A stretch of 64,000 nucleotides of DNA from Streptomyces chromofuscus (GCF_015160875.1 NZ_CP063374.1:3224001-3288000); one strand, 5' to 3'; positions 53,128 to 62,370 are shown, counted from the first letter of the stretch. Notes: generated by a model from the sequence alone, not told the origin. Translations and numbers: made by a program.

Positions 53128-56100
53128 TGCTGACTCCCGTCGGGGCGCTCACTGCCGCTGCCATGCGGGCGCTGCTGCGCCGGGTCGTACGTCGGGTCAT
53201 AGCCCTGCTGGTACTGGTCGTACGACTGCTCGTACGCCCCCGGCTGCGGCGAGCCCCCGTACGCGTACGGGTCGTACTGCCCGCCCTGGTAGGGGTCCGC
53301 CTGGTACTGGTCGTTCTGGTACGGCTGCCCGTACCCGTCCGCCGGGTACTGCCCGCCGGCGCCCTCGTACTGCTCCGCGGCGTACGTGCCGTACTCGGCA
53401 TCCGCGTAGCCGGTGGTGTCTCCTTGCCAGGCTCCGACGTCCTCGCCCGGGGGGACCCCCATGGCGTACGACTGCTGCTGGGGAACCGGCACCGGCGTCT
53501 CCTGCTGCGCCGGAGAGGGGAACTCCTCGTCCCGGGCGGCCTCTTCGGCCTCGGCCTGGGCCCGCAGGCGGCGGGCGCGGCGGCCCTCACCGGCGACGGC
53601 CTGCGCGGGGATCGCCTGCTCCTCGGGGAGGTCGTCGTCGACGTCGCGGCGCCGCCCGGGCAGGGCGAGCACGACGAGGACGACGGCCAGGAAGCCCTGC
53701 GCCCACAGCCAGGCGGTGTGGCCGACCGGGTCGTCGTAGGTGACGTCCAGCGTGCCGCCCTCGGTGGGGAGTTCGAAGCCCTGGGCCCAGCCGTCGACGG
53801 TGGTGCGGGTGAGCGGCCTGCCGTCAAGGGTGGCGGTCCAGCCCTCGGACGCGGTGTCCGCCAGGCGCAGGACCCGGCCGTCCGTTCCGCCGGGGATCTT
53901 GGTGTGGATCTCGACGGGTCCGGCGGCGACCGGCTCCGGGTCGCCCGAGCCGGAGGCCGGGACGATCACCGCGCGCGCGACCTGGCGGTCCACGCGCCAC
54001 AGGGCGCTGCCGTCCTGCTGGCTGAGCCGGCTCAGGCCGGGCGTCGCGTCCAGGACGCGGCTGACCTCACGGGGCGCGCCCTTGTGCACCAGGACGTAGC
54101 GCACGGCGAAGTCGCCGAGCTGGTCGGCCTGGTCGGCGCCGGAACCGGCGACGAGGTTGGCGACCACCTTGTCGAGGGCGGCGTTGGAGCCGTCGGCCGC
54201 GGCCAGCTCGGCGTCGCCGAGGCGGGCGCCGGAGCCGCGGACCAGGGTGTAGCCGACGTGGGCGGGCGAGTCGCTGTCGAGGACGAGGGTGCGGGCCTGG
54301 TCACGCGTGTTGCTCTCCTCGGCGACGAACGCGGGCACCTGCACCGGGTCGCGGCGCTCCACGGGGCTGTCGGCGCCGCGGAGCATCCAGCCGGAGGCGA
54401 CGAGCAGCGGGCCCGCGGCCGAGGCGAAGACGATCAGCGCGGCGACCGGCTGGCGCCAGCCGAAGCTCTGCTCGGCCACCCGTTCGCGTGCGCCCTCGGC
54501 GCCCATCACGGCGGCCGTGAGGAGCGCGATGCCGTAGACGAGGGTGGCGGGACCCGCCCAGGCGGAGCTGTTGGACAGCACCGCGAAGAGCAGGCCCACC
54601 AGGGCGACGGCCCAGGCCGTCCAGATGCCCGAGCGGCGCTCGTCGCGCAGCAGGGCGGCCAGCGCGGCCAGCACGATGCCGATCAGCATCAGGCCGCTGA
54701 CGGTGCCGGGGCCGCCCGGGCTGGCGCCGAGCAGGTCGAGGGCGGAGGCGGCCGAGTCGCCGTACTCCAGACCGGCCTCGCGGAAGAAGCCGAACGGCAG
54801 CAGGGACAGCGACCAGGGGGCGAGGACCAGCAGGGGGGTGCCCAGCTGGGTCAGGAAGCGCAGGCCGTAGGCGGTGATGTCGCCGCGGCGTACGGCGAGC
54901 AGCGCGACGCCGAGGACCAGCGCGACGGGCCACACGATCGGCGTGAACGCGGTAGTGACGGTCAGCAGCAGGGCGTACGCCCAGGTGGCGCGCCAACTGC
55001 CGCGTGCGCCGGTGGGGTTCGTGAGACCGCTCGCCGCGACGGCCGCCCGCGCGAGGAGCGGCAGCAGCACGGCGAGGACGGCGGTGCCGAGCCGGCCGCC
55101 GGCAAGGGCGCCGGTGGCGGCGGGCAGGAAGGCGTAGACGACGGCCGCCCAGGCGCGCAGCAGCCGGGACTCGACGAGCGGGCGGGAGCCGAAGTACGCC
55201 GTGACCCCGGCCAGGGGCACCGAGCAGACCAGCAGCACCGTGACCGCGAGGCCCGTGGAACCGAGCAGCACGGAGGCCAGCATCGCCACCAGCGCGAGGT
55301 ACGGCGGTGCGGACGCGTCCCCGCCGGCGCCCACCGGGTGCCAGGAGTCGAGGTAACGCGACCACAGCTCACCGGAGTCGGCGGGAGCGGGCAACAGGGC
55401 GCCGCCCGCGAGGGAGCCGCCGCCGAGGAGTTGGCGGCAGGCGACCAGCGAGACGAACAGCAGCACCAGGAAGAGCATCGGGCCGGGGTTGCGGGCGATG
55501 CGCTTCAGACGGGCGAACTGCTCGATCTGCAGGAAGTCCGCGTCGTCGCCGCCGGGCCCGGACTCGACCGCGCCGCCGTGCCGTCCGGCGCCGGAGGTGA
55601 CCTCCGGGTCGGAGCGGCCGACGACGCTGCCCGCCACCTGTTCGACGGTGGCCCGTACGGTCGCGCCGGGCGGTGGGAACAGGGGCCGCAGCTCGCCCTT
55701 GTCGACCACCGGCCGGCCACGCCTTCGGCGGCCCGCGACGATCCGCTCGGGCCGCAGCAGCACGCTCAGCAGACCGCGGATCTCGTCGACCGCCTGCCCC
55801 GGCACCTTGCCGACCAGGTAGGCGAGGGTGCGCAGCAGCGTGCCGAGGACGAGGCGGAACAGCACCCAGGGCAGCGTGGCCGTACGGGCGTTGACGAGCA
55901 GGGTGTAGACGGCGCCGGCCTTGTCGACCTTGTGCGGGGAGGCGGTGGTGCGGCCCGCGCAGTCGACGGTGCGGCGCTCGCGGGAGGCCGCCTCGGCGTG
56001 GCGTACCACCGCGTCGGGGGCGACGAGAACCCGGTGGCCGGCGGCGTGGGCGCGCCAGCACAGGTCGACGTCGTCGCGCATCAGCGGCAGGCGCCGGTCG

Positions 56101-56828
56101 AATCCGCCGAGCTGTTCGAAGACATCTCGCCGGATCAGCATGCCGGCGGTGGACACGGAGAGCACGGGCCGTACGTGGTCGTGTTGGCCCTGGTCCTGTT
56201 CGCGGCGGTCCAGGCCGGTCCAGCGGCGGCCGGAGTTGGCGATGGTGACGCCGACCTCGAGGAGCTGCCTGCGGTCGTACCAGCCGCGCAGCTTGGGGCC
56301 GACGACGGCCACGTCGTCACGGCCCAGCACGAGTTCGTTCTCCACCACCCGCAGCAGCTCGGCCAGGGTGTCGGGTTCGGGGGCGCAGTCGTCGTGCAGC
56401 AGCCACAGCCACTGCACCGGCTCCCCGTACGGCAGGTCGGGCAGGTCGTAGGCGTCGTCGCGCCAGGTGCGGGTGCCGGGGTCCCAGCCGCTCGGGCGCT
56501 TCAGGTACGGCAGGTCCTCCGGGGTGAGGAGGGGCGCGGTGCGGTTGGCCTCCTCGACGGCCTGGCCGAAGCCGGTGCGCCGGGCGAGGTGGAGCACGCG
56601 GTCGGGGCCGAGGGCGTCGGTGACCAACTGGGCGGAGTCGTCGGCGCTGCCGGTGTCGGCGGCCATGACGTACTGAACCGGCCGCTCCTGGCCGGCCAGC
56701 CCGGCCAGCGCGTCGGGCAGCCAGCGGGCGCCGTCGTGGGAGACGAGGACCGCGGTCACCACATGACGCGGAAACTCTGGTGTGGCAGCGGCATCGTGCT
56801 GGGCTGCCGTGTGGCTGTGCACGGACAT
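53124..56828 (-). CDS. Giant membrane glycosyltransferase (GT2 domain plus multi-pass region and Tyr/Gln-rich tail)
   Basis: A 1234-residue protein. Residues 20-330 are a GT-A family 2 domain (VVTAVLVSHDGARWLPDALA, acidic LWLLHDDCAPEPD, and LMRDDVDLCWRAHAAGH). About a dozen membrane helices occupy 440-860. A soluble extracytoplasmic part follows (about 870-1050, with GWTATLDGRPLTRTTVDGW), then a last helix (AWLWAQGFLAVVLVVLALPG). The final ~120 residues are a Tyr/Gln/Pro/Asp/Gly-rich low-complexity tail, probably cytoplasmic. It resembles mycobacterial arabinan/galactan-type membrane glycosyltransferases only in layout. The start at 56828 (MSVHSHTAAQHD) is uncertain; the frame is open to 56867. 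Confidence 0.88.
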   Translation of the reverse strand: MSVHSHTAAQHDAAATPEFPRHVVTAVLVSHDGARWLPDALAGLAGQERPVQYVMAADTGSADDSAQLVTDALGPDRVLHLARRTGFGQAVEEANRTAPLLTPEDLPYLKRPSGWDPGTRTWRDDAYDLPDLPYGEPVQWLWLLHDDCAPEPDTLAELLRVVENELVLGRDDVAVVGPKLRGWYDRRQLLEVGVTIANSGRRWTGLDRREQDQGQHDHVRPVLSVSTAGMLIRRDVFEQLGGFDRRLPLMRDDVDLCWRAHAAGHRVLVAPDAVVRHAEAASRERRTVDCAGRTTASPHKVDKAGAVYTLLVNARTATLPWVLFRLVLGTLLRTLAYLVGKVPGQAVDEIRGLLSVLLRPERIVAGRRRRGRPVVDKGELRPLFPPPGATVRATVEQVAGSVVGRSDPEVTSGAGRHGGAVESGPGGDDADFLQIEQFARLKRIARNPGPMLFLVLLFVSLVACRQLLGGGSLAGGALLPAPADSGELWSRYLDSWHPVGAGGDASAPPYLALVAMLASVLLGSTGLAVTVLLVCSVPLAGVTAYFGSRPLVESRLLRAWAAVVYAFLPAATGALAGGRLGTAVLAVLLPLLARAAVAASGLTNPTGARGSWRATWAYALLLTVTTAFTPIVWPVALVLGVALLAVRRGDITAYGLRFLTQLGTPLLVLAPWSLSLLPFGFFREAGLEYGDSAASALDLLGASPGGPGTVSGLMLIGIVLAALAALLRDERRSGIWTAWAVALVGLLFAVLSNSSAWAGPATLVYGIALLTAAVMGAEGARERVAEQSFGWRQPVAALIVFASAAGPLLVASGWMLRGADSPVERRDPVQVPAFVAEESNTRDQARTLVLDSDSPAHVGYTLVRGSGARLGDAELAAADGSNAALDKVVANLVAGSGADQADQLGDFAVRYVLVHKGAPREVSRVLDATPGLSRLSQQDGSALWRVDRQVARAVIVPASGSGDPEPVAAGPVEIHTKIPGGTDGRVLRLADTASEGWTATLDGRPLTRTTVDGWAQGFELPTEGGTLDVTYDDPVGHTAWLWAQGFLAVVLVVLALPGRRRDVDDDLPEEQAIPAQAVAGEGRRARRLRAQAEAEEAARDEEFPSPAQQETPVPVPQQQSYAMGVPPGEDVGAWQGDTTGYADAEYGTYAAEQYEGAGGQYPADGYGQPYQNDQYQADPYQGGQYDPYAYGGSPQPGAYEQSYDQYQQGYDPTYDPAQQRPHGSGSERPDGSQQ

Positions 56829-57065
56829 CGAGGTACGGGCCCCGGTTCGGTGGACTGCGGTGGACACGTGCGCCGCGTGTCTGCGGCGGGGTGTCTCGGA
56901 CGAGCGACCACACTATCGGCAGAACCAGGAGGGGCGGCGCGGAGCGCCTCGATGAGGGGTGGTGGTCGGGCGACGGGCGGGCGACGACGGCCCGCCGCCC
57001 GTGGACGACCCACCCGCGACGGGCCGTTCGCCCGGAACGTACGAAGACGATGCCTGCCGTTCGGA
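56829..57065. other. Gap of 237 bp between the giant glycosyltransferase and whiB
   Basis: This is the probable promoter region of the glycosyltransferase-DUF5719 operon and the 3' end of the whiB transcript. No hairpin stronger than background is visible. Confidence 0.4.
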
Positions 57066-57329
57066 TCAGACGGCCGCCTTCTTCAGGCGGCGGCGCTCAC
57101 GTTCGGACAGACCGCCCCAGATGCCGAATCTCTCGTCGTTGGCCAGGGCGTACTCGAGGCATTCGGAGCGGACCTCGCAGGCGAGACAGACCTTCTTGGC
57201 CTCTCGGGTCGAGCCGCCCTTCTCGGGGAAGAAGGACTCGGGGTCGGTCTGGGCGCACAGCGCGCGCTCCTGCCAGCCGAGTTCCTCGTCCGCGTCGTCG
57301 ACCAGCAGTTGCTGCACCAGCTCGGTCAT
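57066..57329 (-). CDS. whiB: Sporulation regulator WhiB
   Basis: The founding Wbl protein: a [4Fe-4S] regulator that acts with WhiA to start sporulation septation in aerial hyphae. The 87-residue protein has Cys25, Cys48, Cys51 and Cys57 as cluster ligands (CLACEVRSEC), the beta-turn GIWGG (69-73) and the basic tail RERRRLKKAAV. As far as I recall it is identical or nearly so to S. coelicolor WhiB. The ATG at 57329 is used. A good promoter with a BldD-like box lies 74-103 bp upstream. Confidence 0.98.
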   Translation of the reverse strand: MTELVQQLLVDDADEELGWQERALCAQTDPESFFPEKGGSTREAKKVCLACEVRSECLEYALANDERFGIWGGLSERERRRLKKAAV

Positions 57330-57396
57330 GTGCGCCCCTCGTCTGTCTTTCGCGTCCCCGTGATGTAGCCGTTACCGATTCCGGCTGAACGACACG

Positions 57397-57432
57397 AGTG
57401 AAATTACAAGTGTGCTGCTCCGGGCGAGTCAA
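57397..57432 (-). promoter_or_regulatory. whiB promoter with an overlapping BldD-box-like sequence
   Basis: On the minus strand TTGACT (57427-57432) and TGTAAT (57403-57408) are spaced by 18 bp, 74 bp upstream of whiB. AGTGA-aa-TTACA at 57397-57408 (plus strand) overlaps the -10 and differs little from the BldD box AGTGA-N-m-TCACC. BldD is known to repress whiB in vegetative cells. A GACAC word, the WhiA motif, lies at 57391-57395. Confidence 0.6.
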
Positions 57433-57616
57433 GCCGAGATCTGCTATTGGGCCCCTTATTCACTCTGCGGAACCAAGGCCATGCGGAAAGTGTTCAAATC
57501 GGCATAAACCTTGACACGCCGCCGAGGCCCGGGAGGTCACCGACCCCATACGGACCCACTACGGAGAAGGACGCCCACTGGCTCAATCTCGTTCCGCCGC
57601 GCACGCCGAAGCGAAC

Positions 57617-57645
57617 CGGATCACAGTCGGATCACGGGATCGCAA
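57617..57645. promoter_or_regulatory. Direct repeats of CGGATCAC
   Basis: CGGATCAC occurs at 57617-57624 and 57628-57635, 11 bp apart (one helical turn), followed by ACGGGATCGC. It lies in the whiB/cysteine-dioxygenase divergent region and looks like a tandem operator. The regulator is unknown. Confidence 0.4.
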
Positions 57646-57736
57646 CGAGGCTTGCGCGCCCGGTTGAGCCCCCATGTGTCCCGGTGACGGCCTGAGCAAA
57701 CCTTTCACCCGAGCGATGAACCGGAAGAGGTGAAAC

Positions 57737-57778
57737 ATGTCCCACATATCGGGCGTCGAGTTGACAGCCAAGGTGTGA
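57737..57778 (+). CDS. Candidate 13-codon leader peptide upstream of cysteine dioxygenase
   Basis: ATG with a near-ideal ribosome site (GAAGAGGTG, 6 nt upstream) opens MSHISGVELTAKV followed by TGA. Several codons (ATA, TTG, ACA) are rare in Streptomyces. In the same frame after the TGA, translation could resume into a cysteine-rich segment. It is 216 bp upstream of the dioxygenase start. A regulatory role is inferred; the ORF could be chance. Confidence 0.3.
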   Translation: MSHISGVELTAKV

Positions 57779-57796
57779 GCCGCTGTCCTTGTGGGC

Positions 57797-57892
57797 ATGC
57801 TCGCGAACTTGGCGCCCACCTCGACCCGCTCCGCCGGGTCCCCCGGTGCTGCCCACGCTCGCCGTAGCTGTTGTCGCTGTTCCAGCTGTTGA
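57797..57892 (+). CDS. Candidate cysteine-rich leader ORF (31 aa)
   Basis: ATG CTC GCG ... encodes 31 residues ending RRSCCRCSSC and a TGA. All four cysteines use TGT, a rare codon in this genome where TGC is the norm. It is in the same frame as the 13-codon ORF upstream, which has the better ribosome site. Cysteine-rich leaders control sulfur genes by ribosome stalling in mycobacteria; here the gene downstream is cysteine dioxygenase. No strong own ribosome site is seen. Confidence 0.3.
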   Translation: MLANLAPTSTRSAGSPGAAHARRSCCRCSSC

Positions 57893-57994
57893 GCCGAAGC
57901 CGCTCCGGCTGCCCCTGAGTCCACCGCGACTCGGCTGCTGTTCCCACGCCCCCACCAGGGCGCCCCTCTCGCCCGCGACCCGGGCGGACGGCAC

Positions 57995-58534
57995 GTGACA
58001 TCCAGCCCCGCACTTCTCTCCGCCGAGGACCTACCGCACCCCATGAACAGCGACAGCGACCTCCAGATCGCCGGCGACCTCCTCGAAGTCCCGCACCTGC
58101 TCCAGCCCCCGCCCGAGCACCCGGCCACCGTCGCCGAGTTCGTCGGCCTGGCCCGCTCCCTCGCCGCCGACCGCTCCCAGTGGGAGCACCTCGTCCAGTA
58201 CGACGCCACCAGCCGCTGGTACCACCGGCTGCGCACAGGCCCCGGCTACGAGGTCTGGCTGCTGTCCTGGGTCCCCGGCCAGGGCAGTGGCCCGCACGAC
58301 CACGGCCCCTCCTCCGGCGTCCTGACCGTCCTGGACGGCACGCTCACCGAGCGGACCCGGCGGGGCACGCGCGCGTTGCGGCCGGGAGAGCAGCGGGTGT
58401 TCGCGCCGGGCTATGTCCACGAAGTGGTGAACGACGCCCTCGAACCGGCGGTGAGCCTGCACGTCTACTACCCGGGCCTGACGGAGATGCCGATGCACAC
58501 CCCCCAGTGCACGGCCCTCGCCGAGCTCCCGTAA
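57995..58534 (+). CDS. Cysteine dioxygenase (cupin)
   Basis: Oxidises cysteine to cysteine sulfinate with a non-haem iron, the entry to cysteine catabolism. The 179-residue cupin has the 3-His site: His101 and His103 (GPHDHGPSSGVL) and His142 (GYVHEVVN). Conserved RWYHRLRTGPGYEVWLLSW precedes it. The start GTG at 57995 is chosen; the ATG at 58043 (MNSDSDLQ) is an alternative, and neither has a strong ribosome site. It is divergent from whiB and 41 bp before fbiA. Confidence 0.88.
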   Translation: MTSSPALLSAEDLPHPMNSDSDLQIAGDLLEVPHLLQPPPEHPATVAEFVGLARSLAADRSQWEHLVQYDATSRWYHRLRTGPGYEVWLLSWVPGQGSGPHDHGPSSGVLTVLDGTLTERTRRGTRALRPGEQRVFAPGYVHEVVNDALEPAVSLHVYYPGLTEMPMHTPQCTALAELP

Positions 58535-58575
58535 CCGCGCGCCACGTTGTCGTACCCGCCTGCAACACTTGCCTC

Positions 58576-59556
58576 ATGCGGATTGTGGTTCTGGCAGGCG
58601 GCATCGGTGGTGCCCGGTTCCTGCGCGGTCTGAAGCGGGCCGTGCCGGACGCGGACATCACGGTCATCGGCAACACCGGTGACGACATCCACCTCTTCGG
58701 GCTGAAGGTCTGCCCGGACCTCGACACGGTGATGTACACGCTCGGCGGCGGCATCAACGAGGAGCAGGGCTGGGGGCGGGCCGACGAGACCTTCCATCTC
58801 AAGGAGGAACTCGCGGCGTACGGCGTGGGGCCGGAGTGGTTCGGCCTCGGCGACCGGGACTTCGCCACGCACATCGTGCGGACGCAGATGATCGGCGCGG
58901 GCTACCCGCTGAGCGCGGTCACCGAGGCCCTGTGCGACCGCTGGCAGCCCGGCGTACGCCTCATCCCCATGACGGACGACCGCGTCGAGACCCACGTGGC
59001 CGTCACCGTGCCCGACGGCGGCTCCGCCGGCGGCGGCGAACGCAAGGTGATCCACTTCCAGGAGTACTGGGTTCGGCTGCGGGCCTCGGTCCGCGCCGAG
59101 GCGGTCGTGCCGGTCGGCGCGGAACAGGCCAAGCCCGCGCCCGGTGTGCTGGAGGCGGTCGCGCAGGCCGACGTCGTCCTCTTCCCGCCGTCCAACCCGG
59201 TCGTCTCCATCGGCACGATCCTCGCCGTGCCCGGCATCCGGGAGGCCATCGCCGACGCCGGGGTGCCCGTGGTCGGCCTGTCCCCCATCGTCGGGAACGC
59301 GCCGGTGCGCGGGATGGCCGACAAGGTGCTCGCGGCGGTCGGCGTGGAGGCCACGGCCGCGGCGGTCGCCGAGCACTACGGCTCCGGGCTGCTCGACGGC
59401 TGGCTCGTGGACACCGTGGACGCGGGCGCGGTGGAGCGCGTCGAGGCGGCGGGCATCCGCTGCCGGGCCGTCCCGCTGCTGATGACCGACGAGGACGCGG
59501 CCGCGCGGATGGCCCGCGAGGCGCTGGCGCTGGCGCAGGAGGTGCGGACCGCATGA
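58576..59556 (+). CDS. fbiA: 2-phospho-L-lactate/phosphoenolpyruvate transferase for coenzyme F420
   Basis: CofD/FbiA joins the activated phospho-lactyl or phosphoenolpyruvyl guanosine diphosphate to the deazaflavin FO, making (dehydro-)F420-0. The 326-residue protein has the start [38 protein letters not shown] and [18 protein letters not shown], typical of the family. The ATG at 58576 has no ribosome site; initiation may be leaderless. It overlaps fbiB by 4 bp (ATGA). Confidence 0.97.
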   Translation: MRIVVLAGGIGGARFLRGLKRAVPDADITVIGNTGDDIHLFGLKVCPDLDTVMYTLGGGINEEQGWGRADETFHLKEELAAYGVGPEWFGLGDRDFATHIVRTQMIGAGYPLSAVTEALCDRWQPGVRLIPMTDDRVETHVAVTVPDGGSAGGGERKVIHFQEYWVRLRASVRAEAVVPVGAEQAKPAPGVLEAVAQADVVLFPPSNPVVSIGTILAVPGIREAIADAGVPVVGLSPIVGNAPVRGMADKVLAAVGVEATAAAVAEHYGSGLLDGWLVDTVDAGAVERVEAAGIRCRAVPLLMTDEDAAARMAREALALAQEVRTA

Positions 59557-60848
59557 CCGGCTACCGGGTCTGGGCGGTGCCCGGCCTCCCCGAGGTCACG
59601 CCCGGCGACGACCTCGCCAAGCTGATCGCCGCCGCCGAACCGGGCCTGGCCGACGGCGACGTGCTCCTCGTCACCTCGAAGATCGTCTCCAAGGCGGAGG
59701 GACGGATCGTCCGGGCGGACGACCGGGAGGCCGCGATCGACGCCGAGACGGTACGGGTGGTGGCCCGGCGCGGGGCGCTGCGCATCGTCGAGAACCGGCA
59801 GGGCCTGATCATGGCGGCCGCCGGCGTCGACGCCTCCAACACGCCCGCCGGCACCGTGCTGTTGCTCCCCGAGGACCCGGACGCGTCGGCGCGGACGATC
59901 CGCGAGGGCCTGCGGCACGCGCTCGGCGTCGACGTCGGTGTGATCGTCACCGACACGTTCGGGCGACCCTGGCGCTCGGGGCTCACCGACGTGGCGATCG
60001 GCGCCGCCGGCGTGCGCGTGCTGGACGATCTGCGCGGGGGCACGGACGCGCACGGCAATCCGCTCAGCGCCACCGTCGTCGCCACCGCCGACGAGCTCGC
60101 CGCCGCGGGCGACCTGGTGAAGGGCAAGGCGGCCGGGCTGCCGGTCGCCGTGGTACGCGGCCTGGAGCACGCGGTGGCCGAGGAGGACGGGGAAGGAGCG
60201 CGGGCCTTGGTACGCGGCGCACGTGACGACATGTTCCGGCTGGGCACCTCGGAGGCGGTACGCGAGGCGGTGACCCAGCGGCGCACGGTCCGCTCGTTCA
60301 CGGACGAGCCGGTGGACCCCGGGGCGGTGCGACGAGCCGTGGCCGCGGCGGTGACCGCCCCCGCGCCGCACCACACGACGCCGTGGCGTTTCGTCCTGCT
60401 GGAGTCCGCCGAGGCACGGACCCGGCTGCTGGACGCGATGCGGGACGCGTGGATCGCGGACCTGCGGCGGGACGGCAAGACGGAGGAGTCCATCGCCAAG
60501 CGGGTGCGCCGCGGGGACGTGCTGCGCAACGCGCCGTACCTCGTGGTCCCCTGCCTGGTGATGGACGGCTCCCACACGTATGGGGACGCGCGGCGGGACG
60601 GGGCCGAGCGGGAGATGTTCGTGGTCGCCGCCGGGGCGGGGGTGCAGAACTTCCTGGTGGCGCTGGCCGGGGAGCGGCTGGGCTCGGCCTGGGTGTCGTC
60701 CACGATGTTCTGCCGTGACACGGTGCGCGAGGTGCTGCGACTGCCGGCGGACTGGGACCCCATGGGGGCGGTGGCGGTCGGCCACCCGGCCGGGGAACCG
60801 CGGCCGAGGCCCGAGCGGGACGCGGGCACGTTCATCGAGGTGCGGTGA
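59553..60848 (+). CDS. fbiB: Bifunctional F420-0:gamma-L-glutamyl ligase / nitroreductase-domain protein
   Basis: Adds gamma-linked glutamates to F420-0; its FMN-binding C-terminal domain reduces dehydro-F420-0. The 431-residue protein has an N-terminal CofE domain (1-245, [42 protein letters not shown]-like metal loop) and a C-terminal nitroreductase fold (250-431, [35 protein letters not shown]). The fusion is the actinobacterial arrangement. It is coupled to fbiA, with AGGAGG upstream of the ATG. Confidence 0.97.
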   Translation: MTGYRVWAVPGLPEVTPGDDLAKLIAAAEPGLADGDVLLVTSKIVSKAEGRIVRADDREAAIDAETVRVVARRGALRIVENRQGLIMAAAGVDASNTPAGTVLLLPEDPDASARTIREGLRHALGVDVGVIVTDTFGRPWRSGLTDVAIGAAGVRVLDDLRGGTDAHGNPLSATVVATADELAAAGDLVKGKAAGLPVAVVRGLEHAVAEEDGEGARALVRGARDDMFRLGTSEAVREAVTQRRTVRSFTDEPVDPGAVRRAVAAAVTAPAPHHTTPWRFVLLESAEARTRLLDAMRDAWIADLRRDGKTEESIAKRVRRGDVLRNAPYLVVPCLVMDGSHTYGDARRDGAEREMFVVAAGAGVQNFLVALAGERLGSAWVSSTMFCRDTVREVLRLPADWDPMGAVAVGHPAGEPRPRPERDAGTFIEVR

Positions 60849-60912
60849 CCATGGCGCCTCGGCGCCTACCCTCATAGAGCAGCCCTTGCCCCTTCTCCCC
60901 GGGATCACATTC

Positions 60913-61950
60913 GTGGCAGGACGTTTCGCTCCCCGTCCCACGCTCCCCCACAGCCCGAACGGCGTGGGAGGGGCCCCCATGCCGGTGCGCGGTGGCGAGG
61001 CCGCCGTGCCCGCGGGCGTGCCGCGGCAGGCGGGGCGGACGGCGGGGCGGGTCCGGGCCCTGGTGCCGGCCGGGCCGCTGGACCTCGGCCTGGTGCTGGG
61101 GCCGTTGCGGCGGGGGCCGGGGGACCCGACGTTCCGGGCGACCCCGGACGGGTCGGTGTGGCGGGCCTGCCTCACGCCGGCCGGGCCGGGGACGTTGCGG
61201 GTGTCGGCGCACGGCGGTCAGGTGCGCGGCGAGGCATGGGGACCCGGCGCGGACTGGCTGCTGGAACAGCTCCCCGACCTGCTCGGCGCCTCGGACGACC
61301 CCTCCCTCTTCGCCCCGCGCCACCGGATCGTCGCGTTGGCCCGGCACCGACGGCCCGGTCTGCGGCTGACGCGCAGCGGGCTGGTGCTGGAGTCGTTGAT
61401 CCCGTCGATCCTGGAGCAGAAGGTCACGACCGACGAGGCGTACCGGGCGTGGCGGTTGCTCGTACGCAAGTTCGGCGAGCCGGCGCCGGGGCCGGCGCCC
61501 GGGCGGATGTACGTGATGCCGGCGCCGCGGACGTGGGCGCTGATCCCGTCCTGGGAGTGGCACCGCGCCGGCGTCGACGACAAGCGGGCGTCCACGATCC
61601 TGCGGGCGGTACGGGTCGCTGCGCGGCTGGAGCAGACGACGCGGATGGACCCCGGCGCCGCGCGGGCTCGGCTGGAGGTCGTGCCGGGGGTGGGTCCGTG
61701 GACGTCGGCGGAGACGGTGCAACGGAGCCACGGGGCGCCGGACGAGGTCACCGTCGGGGATCTGCATCTGCCGGGCATCGTCGGATGGGCGCTGGCCGGG
61801 GACCGTGACGCGGACGACTCCGTGATGCTCTCCCTGCTGGAGCCCTACGCCGGGCAACGGCACCGCGCGGCCCGACTGATCCTGCTGAGCGGCAGGGTCC
61901 CACCGAGAAGGGCACCGCGAATGCCGAGGGGCGACATCGGCCGACTGTGA
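60913..61950 (+). CDS. DNA-3-methyladenine glycosylase (AlkA/HhH-GPD type)
   Basis: A 345-residue base-excision glycosylase. The N-terminal part (TBP-like; LDLGLVLGPLRRGPGDPTFR) precedes a helix-hairpin-helix GPD domain with LIPSILEQKVTTDEAYRAW, the hairpin LEVVPGVGPWTSAETV and the segment DLHLPGIVGWALAGDRDADD that supplies the catalytic Asp. It probably removes alkylated purines. The GTG at 60913 is the chosen start; no good ribosome site is visible and the first 40 residues may not be translated. It is 64 bp after fbiB. Confidence 0.87.
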   Translation: MAGRFAPRPTLPHSPNGVGGAPMPVRGGEAAVPAGVPRQAGRTAGRVRALVPAGPLDLGLVLGPLRRGPGDPTFRATPDGSVWRACLTPAGPGTLRVSAHGGQVRGEAWGPGADWLLEQLPDLLGASDDPSLFAPRHRIVALARHRRPGLRLTRSGLVLESLIPSILEQKVTTDEAYRAWRLLVRKFGEPAPGPAPGRMYVMPAPRTWALIPSWEWHRAGVDDKRASTILRAVRVAARLEQTTRMDPGAARARLEVVPGVGPWTSAETVQRSHGAPDEVTVGDLHLPGIVGWALAGDRDADDSVMLSLLEPYAGQRHRAARLILLSGRVPPRRAPRMPRGDIGRL

Positions 61951-62370
61951 CCGCCCCGGCACCTCGGCTCACACACGGCGGCCGAGGCCGGGAGCCTGCT
62001 GAGCGCTCTGGCCCATGACCCTACAGACGTGCCAGCCTCAGCCGCACGCATGTCCGCCGTCACGCCCCCACCCGGCACCGAGGCCCGGAACCTGCCAGGG
62101 GCTGCCGTGAACGCCGACCGGGCGGGCCTGCCGCTGCGGCCGCCCACGCGTACGCACGGAGGGGGACGTGTCGGGGGATGTCCGCCCGCAGCGGTTGGCG
62201 CGTCACCCCGGGCGCGTTGGTGAGTGACCGATCCGCCGTTCCAAGGACGGACAACCCCCGGCGCGGCCCCGACCCACCCACGGCCCGTAGGCGCTGCAGC
62301 AACCACGCACCCACAGCGACAGGCCGCCGCAGGCACTGCACACCCCCGGCCCCCGCGCCCGACCAGCCCT
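61951..62370. other. Gap of 420 bp between convergent genes
   Basis: No gene or strong hairpin is seen between the glycosylase and the nucleotidyltransferase genes. All open frames are low-complexity. Both transcripts must end here. Confidence 0.5.

Noticed and set aside
53163..57368. 1401-codon plus-strand frame opposite the giant glycosyltransferase and whiB
   Set aside because: It runs antisense through two well-recognised genes and has no domain; GC-skew shadow.
57511..57540. Promoter with TTGACA in the whiB/cysteine-dioxygenase gap
   Set aside because: No acceptable -10 follows at normal spacing; kept only as a note.
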